This document shows, piece after piece, positions 25,832-34,075 of a stretch of 64,000 bases of DNA. Source of the stretch: Actinomycetospora succinea (GTDB lineage: Bacteria; Actinomycetota; Actinomycetes; Mycobacteriales; Pseudonocardiaceae); contig NZ_SNYO01000006.1 of assembly GCF_004363095.1 (NCBI RefSeq), positions 1 to 64,000 on the forward strand, read 5' to 3'. The position numbers and the translations under genes are program-made. Numbering within the stretch: position 1 is the first letter of the stretch; each line of letters begins with the position of its first letter. The notes beneath the pieces were generated by a model. It did no database searches, was not told where the DNA came from, and saw nothing but the letters and a program-made list of their open reading frames with translations.

Positions 25832-26310
25832 AGCTTGGTGAGCACGACCTCGGCGGTGGACTTCTCGTGGTCCGGCGGCGCGTCCTCGACGTCGATCCAG
25901 GTCAGCGTGCCGTCCTCGATCACCGCCGCGTAGCGCTGCGAGCGGATCCCGAGCCCGAAGTCGGTGCCGTCCATGTCGGTGCCCATCGCCTTCGCGAACA
26001 GCGCCGACCCGTCGGCGAGCATGACCACGCCGTGGACCTGCTGGTCCTTCGCCCAGGCGCCCATGACGAACGGGTCGTTGACCGAGACGCACACGATCCG
26101 GTCGACGCCCTTGGCCGAGATCTCGGAGGCCCGGGCGACGAAGCCCGGGAGGTGCGCGTCGCTGCAGGTCGGGCTGAAGGCGGCGGGCACGCCGAACAGG
26201 ACGCTCCGCCCGCTGCCGAAGAGCTCGCCGGAGCGCACGGACTCGGTGTTCCCCTCGGCGTCGACGGTCGTCAACGGCACATCGGGGATCTTCTCTCCCA
26301 CAGCGATCAT
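25828..26310 (-). CDS. Peroxiredoxin (Prx5/redoxin type)
   Basis: A 160-aa thiol peroxidase. The peroxidatic cysteine lies in VPAAFSPTCSDAHLPGF (Cys49), matching the Prx5 PGAFTPTCS motif. A second cysteine is in DRIVCVSVNDPF. It reduces H2O2 and organic peroxides with a thioredoxin- or glutaredoxin-type donor. The ATG at 26310 gives the normal N-terminus MIAVGEKIPDVPL. It overlaps the TetR stop in a convergent TTAG. The upstream minus-strand operon of acyl-CoA dehydrogenases may read into it. Confidence 0.93.
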   Translation of the reverse strand: MIAVGEKIPDVPLTTVDAEGNTESVRSGELFGSGRSVLFGVPAAFSPTCSDAHLPGFVARASEISAKGVDRIVCVSVNDPFVMGAWAKDQQVHGVVMLADGSALFAKAMGTDMDGTDFGLGIRSQRYAAVIEDGTLTWIDVEDAPPDHEKSTAEVVLTKL

Positions 26311-26359
26311 CGCCGGGTTTCTCCTTCGGGGTGTGGAGCGGTCATCCGGTTGCCGCCAA

Positions 26360-27649
26360 CTAGTAGCCCCCCACGGCGGCTGCGTCCAGCAGGTGGGCGA
26401 ACTTCCGGCGCGCCTCCTCCCGGCGCGTCGGCACGTGCTCGGTCGGGACGTCGCGGGGCTCGTAGCCACGCAGCACCCGGCGGGCGACGGTGACCTTGTG
26501 GACCTCGTCGGGTCCGTCGTAGATGCGCGCGGCCCGGGCGTGGCGGTACATGCCCTCCAGCGGCAGGTCGGTGGTGAACCCGAGCGAGCCGTGCACCTGG
26601 ATCGCGCGGTCGATCACGTTGTAGAGCACCGTGGCGCCGTAGAACTTGATCATCGCGATGTCGGTGAGCGCCGCCTCGGTGCCGCCCTGGTCCATCTTCC
26701 AGGCGGCCTGCAGCGTCATCAGCCGCGCGGCGGTCATCTCGGCGGTCGAGGTCGCGATCCAGTCCTGCACCATCTGCTTCTCCGACAGCACCGAGCCGTG
26801 CGTGTACCGCGAGACGGCGCGCTCGCAGAGCATGTCGAAGGCGCGCTGCGACTGCCCCAGCCAGCGCATGCAGTGGTGGATGCGCCCGGGGCCGAGCCGC
26901 TTCTGGGCCAGCAGGAAGCCGTCCCCCTCGGCGCCGATGAGGTTCTCGACGGGCACGCGCACGTCGCGGTAGAGCACCTCGGCGTGCCCGCCCGGCCGCG
27001 GCTCCTGCTCCTCGGGGTGCTCCATCGTCGGGATGTCGCGCAGGACCTCGACGCCGGGGGTGTCGGTCGGGACGACGAACATCGACGCCCGCCGCCGCGG
27101 CGCCGCGTCCGGATCGGTGACGGCCATGAGGATGAGGAAGTCGGCGACCGACCCGTTCGACGTGAACCACTTGTGCCCGTTGACGACGTACTCGTCGCCG
27201 ACGCGCTCGGCGCGGGTCGTCAGCAGCGTCGGGTCGGCGCCGGCGTTCGGCTCGGTCATCGAGAACGCGCTGCGCAGCTCGCCGTCGAGCAGCGGCTCCA
27301 TCCAGCGCTTCTTCTGGTCGTCGTTCGCCCCGAGGGCGAGCAGCTCGGCGTTGCCCGAGTCGGGGGCGTTGTTGCCGAACACCGACGGGGCGTACGCGCA
27401 GCGCCCGAGGATCTCGTGCATCAGACCCAGCTTGACCTGCCCGAACCCGCCCCCGCCCAGCTCCGGGGGCAGGTGCGCGGCCCACAGCCCGCGCGCCTTG
27501 ACCTCCTCCTGCAGGGGGGCCGTCGCCCGCTTCAGCGTCGGCCCGTCCAGGTCGAGCGTCTCGAGCGGCTCGATCTCGTCGCGGACGAACGTCCGCATCC
27601 ACGCGAGCTGCTCCTCGAACTCGGGCTCGGTGGAGAAGTCCCAGGCCAT
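26360..27649 (-). CDS. Acyl-CoA dehydrogenase, ACAD11-like
   Basis: A 429-aa FAD enzyme that introduces a 2,3-double bond into an acyl-CoA. Key segments are AFSMTEPNAGADPTLL and VVNGHKWFTSNGS, both for FAD and substrate binding. The C-terminal signature GSLGFTTDLPLEGMYRHARA is followed by RIYDGPDEVHK. At the usual catalytic-glutamate position it has Asp (DGPDEVH), as in the ACAD10/11 group. That group is linked to APH kinases and 4-hydroxy acids, and an APH protein gene lies two genes upstream. ATG 27649. It is the last of four same-strand genes starting at 31207. Confidence 0.92.
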   Translation of the reverse strand: MAWDFSTEPEFEEQLAWMRTFVRDEIEPLETLDLDGPTLKRATAPLQEEVKARGLWAAHLPPELGGGGFGQVKLGLMHEILGRCAYAPSVFGNNAPDSGNAELLALGANDDQKKRWMEPLLDGELRSAFSMTEPNAGADPTLLTTRAERVGDEYVVNGHKWFTSNGSVADFLILMAVTDPDAAPRRRASMFVVPTDTPGVEVLRDIPTMEHPEEQEPRPGGHAEVLYRDVRVPVENLIGAEGDGFLLAQKRLGPGRIHHCMRWLGQSQRAFDMLCERAVSRYTHGSVLSEKQMVQDWIATSTAEMTAARLMTLQAAWKMDQGGTEAALTDIAMIKFYGATVLYNVIDRAIQVHGSLGFTTDLPLEGMYRHARAARIYDGPDEVHKVTVARRVLRGYEPRDVPTEHVPTRREEARRKFAHLLDAAAVGGY

Positions 27650-27660
27650 GCGCTCTCTCC

Positions 27661-28581
27661 TTATGCCGTGAACGCCAGGTCGAGACCCTCGGTGTCCCAC
27701 TCCAGCGCGTAGAGGATGCCGCGTCCGGACGACGTGACCCAGGCGGTCCGCGACCCGCCGCCCGCGAAGCAGATGTTGGTGACGTACGGGTCGTGCTCGG
27801 GGACCGGGACCTGGCGCAGCAGCGTGCCGTCGGGGGCGATCACGCTGATCGCGCCGGTCATCAGCGTCGCGACGCAGACGTTGCCCGCGCCGTCGACCGC
27901 GAGCGAGTCGAACATCTGGTAGCCGCCGAGGCCGTGCAGGAGCGCGGCGCCGCGGGGGCCCACCGGCTCCGCGGCGCGGGCGAGGCGGCCGGGCCCGGCG
28001 ACGTCCCAGGACCACACCCGGCCCGTGACGGTCTCGGCGACGTGCAGCCGGGAGCCGTCGGGCGAGAGGCCGACCCCGTTGGGCTGGGTCAGCGGGTGCA
28101 CGACCTCGGTGATCGACGACCCGTCGGGGCGCGCGTAGTACAGCGCGCCGGTGTCGCGCTCGCGCTCGCGGCTCTTGCCGATGTCGGTGAACCAGAACCC
28201 GCCGTCGGCGTCGAAGACGATGTCGTTGGGTCCGCGCAGCGGGCGGCCGTCGCAGGCCGTGTAGAGGTCGGTGACCTCGCCCGTGTCGAGCGCGACGCGC
28301 TGGATGCTGCCGCCGGCGTAGTCGTCGGGCTGGTGGCCGGGCGCGGTGATGCCGTCGCGGTCGTGCCAGGTGAAGCCGCCGTTGTTGCAGACGTAGACCG
28401 CGCCGTCCGGGCCGATCGCCGCCCCGTTGGGACCGCCGCCGAGCTCGGCGACGACGGTGGTGGTGCCGTCGGGCGCGACGCGCGTCAGCGTGCCCCGGCG
28501 GATCTCCACGACGAGGACGTCGCCTCCTCCCAGCGCGATCGGGCCCTCCGGGAAACCCAGTCCGGTCGCCACGGTGCGCAT
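27661..28581 (-). CDS. SMP-30/gluconolactonase/LRE family protein
   Basis: A six-bladed beta-propeller of 306 aa. Its blade motifs repeat as GLGFPEGPIALGGG, GPNDIVFDADGGFWFTD, PNGVGLSPDGSRL and FDSLAVDGAGNVCVATL. Family members are metal-dependent lactonases that hydrolyse sugar or other lactones. The ATG at 28581 has GGAGG upstream; another ATG at 28599 overlaps the stop of the APH-DUF6285 gene and would add six residues. A role in opening a lactone made from a 4-hydroxy acid would fit the operon but is speculative. Confidence 0.9.
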   Translation of the reverse strand: MRTVATGLGFPEGPIALGGGDVLVVEIRRGTLTRVAPDGTTTVVAELGGGPNGAAIGPDGAVYVCNNGGFTWHDRDGITAPGHQPDDYAGGSIQRVALDTGEVTDLYTACDGRPLRGPNDIVFDADGGFWFTDIGKSRERERDTGALYYARPDGSSITEVVHPLTQPNGVGLSPDGSRLHVAETVTGRVWSWDVAGPGRLARAAEPVGPRGAALLHGLGGYQMFDSLAVDGAGNVCVATLMTGAISVIAPDGTLLRQVPVPEHDPYVTNICFAGGGSRTAWVTSSGRGILYALEWDTEGLDLAFTA

Positions 28582-28595
28582 CGGTCCTCCGTCGG

Positions 28596-29957
28596 TCATC
28601 CGGGCAGGGTCAGGTAGCGGGGGTTGGCGACGGCGAGCCGGTCGGTCACCGCCGCGCGCACGACGGCGAGCAGCGCGGGGTCGGTGTCGTCGATCTCCCC
28701 GGCGCGGATGGCGGCGGCGAGGCCAGCCTGGTCGCCGTAGCCCAGCGACGCCAGTCGTGCCCGGTGGCGGCGCTCGTGCTCGGGACCCAGCCGCAGCTCG
28801 CGGCCGACGCCGCCGAGGACGTTCGCGGCGACGCGGGCGAGGTAGGCGAGGCGCTCGTCGTCGGAGGCCATGACGTCCTCGCGCAGGAACGCGGTCACGG
28901 CGTCGACGAGGTCGGGCGCGCTCGGGCGGCCGTAGAGGTCGGAGGGCGGCGACTCGGCCGCGGCGTCCTCGTGTGCCGGGTGGCCGAGCAGGAGCAGCAG
29001 GTCGTGCTCGTTCTCGGCGACCCGGCGCCCGATCGCGGCGAGCTCCACCGACGGCGTCACCCCGGACAGGTGCCGTTGCGCCATCTCCCGGCACGCCAGC
29101 GCCCACCACGTCGTGCGGTGGACCTGCCACCACCGGACGGCCTCCTCGTCCGGTCGCTCCCCGGCCACCTCGGCGTAGCCGTCGAGCAGCTCGTCGACCG
29201 TCCCGAGACCGGCGACGGGCAGCGGCGAACCGAACCGCCAGCACTTCACGCACAGCCAGCCGAGGTCCTCGCGGGGATCGCCCCGGTGCACCAGCTCCCA
29301 ATCGAGCACGGCGGCCAGCCCGGACTCGTCGACGATGAGGTTGCCGAGCCGGAAGTCGCCGTGGACGAGCGCGTCGGCGACCGGGGCGGGACGGTGCCGG
29401 TCGAGCCAGCGCAGGGCGATCTCGACGGTCGGCAGGGGCTCGTCGAGGGAGTCGTAGGTCGTGCGGAGCTCCTCGACGGGGTCGGCGTGCGGGAGGCCCG
29501 GCACGGCGTCGAGCGGGATCGCGTGGATCCTCGCCAGCGTGCGGCCCAGCTCCGCGGCGAGCCCGTCACGGGCGGTGGCGTACCGCTCCTCGCGCAGGAT
29601 GCGCGGGCCGAGCGTCTCGCCGGCGACGTGCGCGGTGACCAGGTAGGGCGAGCCGACCGTCGCGGGGTCGGTGCCGCTGTCGACCAGCGGCGGGACACGG
29701 ACGCCGGCCCCTGCGGCGGCCGCGATCGACGCCGCCTCGAGCGCCATGCCGTCGGGCCGGTCGGCGCCGGGCGGGTCGCGGCGCAGCACGAGGTCGCGAC
29801 GCCCGGCGGCTCCCGCTGCCGTGAACGACCACGTCTCGCGGCTCGCGCCGGCGGTGAGGCGGCGCAGGTGCTCGACGGTGACGTCGGTGCCGGCGATCTC
29901 CGTGAGGCGCTTTTCCAGTCGGGCGCCTAGCTCTGCCACATCTCCTGGGGCGCTCAC
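28596..29957 (-). CDS. APH-fold phosphotransferase fused to DUF6285
   Basis: A 453-aa protein. The first ~330 residues form an APH-type kinase with the catalytic loop VHGDFRLGNLIVDES and metal segment VLDWELVHRGDPREDLGW. The last ~110 residues (from DLYGRPSAPDLVDAVTAFL to NPRYLTL) match the DUF6285 type, which is usually a separate small protein encoded next to such kinases. The GTG at 29957 overlaps the upstream acyl-CoA dehydrogenase stop (GTGA). The setting suggests phosphorylation of a hydroxyacyl-CoA or related acid, as known for mammalian ACAD10/11. It is not an antibiotic-resistance gene by context. Confidence 0.85.
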   Translation of the reverse strand: MSAPGDVAELGARLEKRLTEIAGTDVTVEHLRRLTAGASRETWSFTAAGAAGRRDLVLRRDPPGADRPDGMALEAASIAAAAGAGVRVPPLVDSGTDPATVGSPYLVTAHVAGETLGPRILREERYATARDGLAAELGRTLARIHAIPLDAVPGLPHADPVEELRTTYDSLDEPLPTVEIALRWLDRHRPAPVADALVHGDFRLGNLIVDESGLAAVLDWELVHRGDPREDLGWLCVKCWRFGSPLPVAGLGTVDELLDGYAEVAGERPDEEAVRWWQVHRTTWWALACREMAQRHLSGVTPSVELAAIGRRVAENEHDLLLLLGHPAHEDAAAESPPSDLYGRPSAPDLVDAVTAFLREDVMASDDERLAYLARVAANVLGGVGRELRLGPEHERRHRARLASLGYGDQAGLAAAIRAGEIDDTDPALLAVVRAAVTDRLAVANPRYLTLPG

Positions 29958-31207
29958 CGCGTGGTCGGTCCCGCGAAGCCGGAGAGGTAGCCCGCGACCT
30001 TGCGCATCTGGATCTCCTCGGAGCCCTCGGTGATCCGGTAGCGGCGGTGGTGGCGGTAGATGTGCTCGAACGGGGTGTGCCGTGAGTAGCCGAGCCCGCC
30101 GTGGACCTGCATCGCCCGGTCGGCGGCGTCGCAGACGAAGCGGTTGGCGCGGTAGTTGCACATCGAGACGCGGTCGCTGATCTCCATGTGGGGGCGGCGG
30201 TCGAGCTCCCACGCGGTCTTGCGCACCAGGCCACGCAGCATCTCGGCCTCGGTCTGCAGCTCGACCAGGGGCCACTGGATCGCCTGACGGGTCGCGAGCG
30301 GGGCGCCGAACGTGTGCCGTTCGCGGGCGTAGTCGACGCTGCGGTCGATGCAGAACTGGCCGGCGCCGACGCCCGAGGCGGCCTGGCGGATGCGGTTCTC
30401 GTGGACGAAGGTCTGGGCGACGCCCAGGCCCTCACCTTCGGAGCCGAAGATCGCGTCGTCGGGCACGCGGACGTCGCGCAGGCTCACCTCGGCGTGGTCG
30501 GTGGGCATGTTCAGCGTCCACCAGTGGAAGTCGACCGAGAAGCCGGGCGTGTCCGTCGGCACGAAGAACGCGGTGATGCCGCGGGCGGCGCCGTCCGCGC
30601 CGGACGTCCGGGCGAAGACCACGTCGTGGGTCGCCGAGTGCATCCCGGAGTTCCAGCGCTTCGCCCCGTTGATCACCCAGTCGCCGCCGTCGCGGACCGC
30701 GCGGGTCTCCATCCACGTGGCGTCGCTGCCGTGGTCGGGCTCGGAGAGGCCGAAACCGAGGCGCGCGGTGCGCGTCAGCATCGGCTCGAGGAACTCCTCG
30801 CGCTGCGCCGGGCTGCCGAACTCCAGGAGCATGTGCGCGAACGGGAAGTTGCCGACCACCGACGACTCGTTCTGCAGGTCGTTGTGCAGGCCGAGCCCGC
30901 GGTGCGCGAGGTGCTCGCGGATCACCGCCATGTCGAGGTTGGTGCCGTCGGACCCGCCGACGTCCGCCGGCAGCCCGTAGCGCAGCCACCCCGCGGCGTC
31001 GGCCCGGCGGAACATCTCGCCGAGCAGCTCCTCCCACTCCGCGCGCGGGACGCCGCCGTTCTCGAAGTCGGTGCGCGCGTACTCGCGCCGGTGGTCGAAG
31101 AACCGCTGGTTGTCGTCCTGCTCCTCGAGGGGCCGGATCTCCCGCTCGATGAACTCGTCGAGCGCGGCGAGGCGCTGGGTCAGCTCCGCCGGGAGCGCGA
31201 AGTCCAC
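29954..31207 (-). CDS. Acyl-CoA dehydrogenase
   Basis: A 417-aa FAD-dependent acyl-CoA dehydrogenase. Family segments are GFGLSEPDHGSDATWMETRA, WVINGAKRWNSG and HGGLGYSRHTPFEHIYRHHR. The catalytic glutamate is in RITEGSEEIQ. AGGAGGAGG upstream of the GTG at 31207 is an excellent ribosome site, so this is the first gene of the operon that continues with the kinase fusion, SMP-30 protein and second dehydrogenase. A palindromic operator-like site lies immediately upstream. Substrate chain type is unknown. Confidence 0.93.
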   Translation of the reverse strand: MDFALPAELTQRLAALDEFIEREIRPLEEQDDNQRFFDHRREYARTDFENGGVPRAEWEELLGEMFRRADAAGWLRYGLPADVGGSDGTNLDMAVIREHLAHRGLGLHNDLQNESSVVGNFPFAHMLLEFGSPAQREEFLEPMLTRTARLGFGLSEPDHGSDATWMETRAVRDGGDWVINGAKRWNSGMHSATHDVVFARTSGADGAARGITAFFVPTDTPGFSVDFHWWTLNMPTDHAEVSLRDVRVPDDAIFGSEGEGLGVAQTFVHENRIRQAASGVGAGQFCIDRSVDYARERHTFGAPLATRQAIQWPLVELQTEAEMLRGLVRKTAWELDRRPHMEISDRVSMCNYRANRFVCDAADRAMQVHGGLGYSRHTPFEHIYRHHRRYRITEGSEEIQMRKVAGYLSGFAGPTTR

Positions 31208-31220
31208 ACCGACCTCCTCC

Positions 31221-31234
31221 TGAACGACCGTTCA
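31221..31234. promoter_or_regulatory. Palindromic operator-like site TGAACG-AC-CGTTCA
   Basis: A perfect 6-bp inverted repeat with a 2-base spacer, 13 bases upstream of the acyl-CoA dehydrogenase start and overlapping its ribosome-site region. The pattern resembles TetR-family sites at fatty-acid genes. No TetR gene adjoins it, so the binding protein would be encoded elsewhere. Confidence 0.5.
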
Positions 31235-31291
31235 GCGAGCATGCCAGCGGCGGCGCGGCGGACGGAAGGGCGCCGGGGGCCGCGCTCCGGT

Positions 31292-31352
31292 GATCAAGGG
31301 CGACGTCACGCACCTCGCGGCGCCTTCGAGGTGCACCAGGTCGCCCCTGATC
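31292..31352. repeat. Structured direct repeat, copy 1
   Basis: A 61-base unit bounded by GATC at both ends. The outer arms GATCAAGGGCGA and TCGCCCCTGATC pair with one mismatch, and the inner arms GCACCTC and GAGGTGC pair perfectly. The first 32 bases are identical in copy 2, 105 bases further on. Confidence 0.75.
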
Positions 31353-31396
31353 ACCACCCGGGCACCCCGCGCCGGCATGTGAGGCGCGGATTCGGT

Positions 31397-31457
31397 GATC
31401 AAGGGCGACGTCACGCACCTCGCGGCGCATCTCAGGTGCGCCAGAACGCCCCTGATC
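31397..31457. repeat. Structured direct repeat, copy 2
   Basis: The second 61-base copy keeps the outer GATCAAGGGCG/CGCCCCTGATC pairing and the inner GCACCT/AGGTGC pairing while loop bases differ from copy 1. The conserved folding suggests a structured element, possibly a dispersed palindromic repeat. Both copies lie in the 379-base gene-free stretch 31208-31586. Confidence 0.75.
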
Positions 31458-31552
31458 TCCGACCCGGGCTGCCGGGCGCGGGGAGGTACCGCCACCGAGG
31501 ATCGGCCCGGCGTGTCGCGCCGGCGAGCATGTGGCGATCCTGGCGTCACATG

Positions 31553-31573
31553 CCAGCGATGCCGCATCGCTGG
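31553..31573. repeat. Short perfect hairpin before enoyl-CoA hydratase
   Basis: CCAGCGATG-CCG-CATCGCTGG, a 9-bp perfect stem ending 13 bases before the ATG of the next gene. It could be an operator or a leader stem-loop that limits translation. Confidence 0.5.
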
Positions 31574-31586
31574 TAGACCCCGTGCC

Positions 31587-32399
31587 ATGAGCAGCGACGA
31601 GCAGCGCGTGCGGGTCGAGGTCGTCGACGGGGTCGCCGACGTGCGGTTGTCGCGGCCGGAGAAGCGCAACGCGCTGGACCCGGCGATGTTCGAGGGCCTG
31701 GTGAGCACCGGGGAGGCGCTGCGGAAGGACCCGTCGGTGCGGGTCGTCGTCCTCTCCGGCGAGGGTCCCGACTTCTGCGCCGGCCTCGACTTCGGGTCCT
31801 TCCGGGCGATGGCGAACGGCGAGCGCCTCTCGGCGTCGGCGCAGCTCCCGCCGTCGGACGGCCCGGCGCGGGCCACGGGGCAACGGGCGGCGTGGGTGTG
31901 GGCGGAGCTCGAGGTCCCGGTGATCGCCGCGATCCGGGGCAACGCGCTGGGCGGCGGCCTGCAGATCGCGCTCGGTGCCGACATCCGGATCGTCGCCCCG
32001 GACGCGAAGCTCTCGGTCATGGAGGTCAAGTGGGGCCTGATCCCCGACATGACCGGGACCCAGGTGCTCCCCGAGCTCGTCGGCCGGGACGTCGCCAAGG
32101 AGCTGACACTGACCGCGCGCGTCGTCAGCGGCACCGAGGCCGCGCAGCTCGGGCTCTGCACGCGCACCGCCGACGATCCGCTGACCGACGCCCTGGCCCT
32201 CGCCCGCGAGATCGCCGGCCGCAGCCCGCACGCCGTCCGCGCGGCCAAGCGCCTGCTGGACACCGCGGGTCGGGTCGACCTCGCCACCGGCTTCGCCGCC
32301 GAGCAGACCGAGATCGGCGCGCTGATCGGGAGCCCCAACCAGGTCGAGGCGGTGACGGCGGGCTTCGAGAAGCGCGCCCCGGAGTTCCGGGACGCCTGA
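31587..32399 (+). CDS. Enoyl-CoA hydratase/crotonase family protein
   Basis: A 270-aa crotonase with oxyanion-hole segments GPDFCAGLDFGSF and GGGLQIALGADI. Both hydratase glutamates appear to be present, in VMEVKWGLIPDM and VAKELTLT, so hydration of a 2-enoyl-CoA is plausible. The start ATG at 31587 gives a normal N-terminus. It is preceded by a repeat-rich gap with a hairpin close to the start and followed 90 bases later by an EthD-domain gene on the same strand. Substrate unknown. Confidence 0.92.
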   Translation: MSSDEQRVRVEVVDGVADVRLSRPEKRNALDPAMFEGLVSTGEALRKDPSVRVVVLSGEGPDFCAGLDFGSFRAMANGERLSASAQLPPSDGPARATGQRAAWVWAELEVPVIAAIRGNALGGGLQIALGADIRIVAPDAKLSVMEVKWGLIPDMTGTQVLPELVGRDVAKELTLTARVVSGTEAAQLGLCTRTADDPLTDALALAREIAGRSPHAVRAAKRLLDTAGRVDLATGFAAEQTEIGALIGSPNQVEAVTAGFEKRAPEFRDA

Positions 32400-32488
32400 C
32401 GCGGGTCGTCCCGGTGAGCGGGACCGGACCGGGACGGGCGGCCCGGGCACTCGCGACGCTGTGATCCCCCTCACCGTGGAGCGACCCG

Positions 32489-33358
32489 ATGACGACCCCG
32501 CCGGATGCCCTGACCCTCGTGATGCCCCTGCGCAAGAAGGAGGGGATGACCGTCGCCGACTTCCGCCAGTACTGGCTCGACGTGCACGTCACCCTCCCCG
32601 CCCGCTACCCCGGCCTGCGCAGCGTGTTCCTGCACCTCGTGTCGTTCCCGGGCTCGCGCTGGCCCGCCGTGGACGGGGTGTCGGCCGCGCCGGCGGAGGC
32701 GGACGAGTTCCACGGCGTGCCCGAGGCGACCTTCGCGTCCATGGAGGACCTGGAGACGTTCCAGGCGGCGTCGCACTTCCAGATGCTCGACGGGATCAAC
32801 TTCCTCAGCGAGATGCTCGCCTATCCCAGCCTCGGGGACGCCTCGGCGACGCTCGTCGACACCACCGACCCCGCCCCGGACGGGAACGACGGGCTGCTGC
32901 GCCACCTGCTGTTCCTGCGCCGCCGCCCCGACGTCGACGTCGCGACCTTCCGGGCCTGGGTCGCCGACGAGCTCGCCCCGGCGCTGGCCGCGGACGCGCG
33001 CAAGGTGCGCCGGCACCTGCTGGAGGAGATCGAGGTGGCCCTCGACCACCCCGGCACCGTGATGTCCAAGCCGCTCGACCGCCAGTACCAGGCGTGCGTG
33101 GAGGTGGTCCGCGACGGCGAGGCCGGGCTCGCCGAGCTCGTCGCGGGCGTCGCCGACGGGGTGCGCGCCCACTGCGCCGCGGTGCACGCGCCGCTCGTGG
33201 AGCGCTGCATCGCGAGCCGCCACGACGGGCGGATCACCCTCGCCGGGCTGCGCGGCGTCACCGTCGCCGACCTGATCACGCGGCTGCACGCGGAGAACCA
33301 GGTCGACCCGGCCGTCTCGCGGATCTTCGTGCAGGACGAGGCGCTGCTGACGGCGTAG
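32489..33358 (+). CDS. EthD domain protein with two ferredoxin-like halves
   Basis: A 289-aa protein. The first half has the EthD signature MPLRKKEGMTVADFRQYWLD followed by HVTLPARYPGLR. The second half repeats the pattern more loosely (HLLFLRRRPDVDVATFRAWV). EthD-like proteins form dimeric alpha/beta barrels and serve as accessory proteins or decarboxylase/monooxygenase-type enzymes. The ATG at 32489 has GTGGAGCGACCCG upstream. It ends only seven bases from the convergent TetR stop. The specific role is unknown. Confidence 0.82.
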   Translation: MTTPPDALTLVMPLRKKEGMTVADFRQYWLDVHVTLPARYPGLRSVFLHLVSFPGSRWPAVDGVSAAPAEADEFHGVPEATFASMEDLETFQAASHFQMLDGINFLSEMLAYPSLGDASATLVDTTDPAPDGNDGLLRHLLFLRRRPDVDVATFRAWVADELAPALAADARKVRRHLLEEIEVALDHPGTVMSKPLDRQYQACVEVVRDGEAGLAELVAGVADGVRAHCAAVHAPLVERCIASRHDGRITLAGLRGVTVADLITRLHAENQVDPAVSRIFVQDEALLTA

Positions 33359-33365
33359 GACCCGC

Positions 33366-33986
33366 TCAGCCCCCGTCGAGGAGCCCGAGCAGCACGGTCG
33401 CGACGTCGTCCCCGAGCTCGGTCGCCGTCCGCGGGCCGGAGGGGTCGAACCACTTGTAGGTCCAGTTCGCGGCGCCCAGACAGGTGCTGACGTAGGTCCC
33501 GACCGACATCGGCAGGGTCCGCCCGGTCGCGGCGAGGTGGGCCTCGACGGCGTCGCGCACCACGCGCTCGAACTCGCGCCGGCGCTCGAGGATCGGCTCG
33601 GCGAGCTCGGCGGGCAGCGCCGACTCCTCGTGGAAGCAGATGGTCAGCAGGTCGCGGTGCTCGCAGGTGTAGCGGACGCGCTCGACGATCAGGCGGCGCA
33701 CCGCCTCCCGCGTCGACGGTGCCTCGGCGACGATCCGCCGCGCGCTGCGCAGGCTCTCGTCGAGGACCTCCTCGTAGACCGCGACGAGCAGGTCCTCCTT
33801 GGTGCGCACGTAGTGGTAGAGCGTCGGCTTGGAGAGCCCGACCGACGCGGCGACGTCGTTCATCGACACCGCGCGGTACCCGCTGCGGCTGAACAGGCTG
33901 ACGGCGCCGGCGAGGATCCGTTGCCGCTGCTCGTCGGCGCGGCTGCCCCCGCCGCTCCTCCCCCCGTCGGTCCCCCGCAGTGCCAT
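33366..33986 (-). CDS. TetR family regulator of the leucine/isovalerate-type cluster
   Basis: A 206-aa repressor. It has a helix-turn-helix of the form VSMNDVAASVGLSKPTLYHYVRTKED and a C-terminal domain with TYVSTCLGAANWTYKWFDPSG, a segment seen in acyl-CoA-responsive TetR proteins. ATG 33986. It is divergent from the acyl-CoA dehydrogenase at 34076, and a perfect 12-base palindrome lies between them. By position it matches the regulator of the mycobacterial fadE19-accD1-citE region and probably represses the whole plus-strand cluster. Confidence 0.92.
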   Translation of the reverse strand: MALRGTDGGRSGGGSRADEQRQRILAGAVSLFSRSGYRAVSMNDVAASVGLSKPTLYHYVRTKEDLLVAVYEEVLDESLRSARRIVAEAPSTREAVRRLIVERVRYTCEHRDLLTICFHEESALPAELAEPILERRREFERVVRDAVEAHLAATGRTLPMSVGTYVSTCLGAANWTYKWFDPSGPRTATELGDDVATVLLGLLDGG

Positions 33987-34046
33987 CGCGTCCCCGGTTC
34001 CTCTCGCACGCCTTGACCGAACGTGTGTGATGTGGGGTACTTTCGC

Positions 34047-34058
34047 CCGACCGGTCGG
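34047..34058. promoter_or_regulatory. Palindrome CCGACCGGTCGG, likely TetR operator
   Basis: A perfect 12-base palindrome in the 89-base gap between the divergent TetR and acyl-CoA dehydrogenase genes, just upstream of the AAGGAG ribosome site of the latter. Location and symmetry suit a TetR-family repressor site. Confidence 0.6.
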
Positions 34059-34075
34059 TCGAAGCAAGGAGCAAC

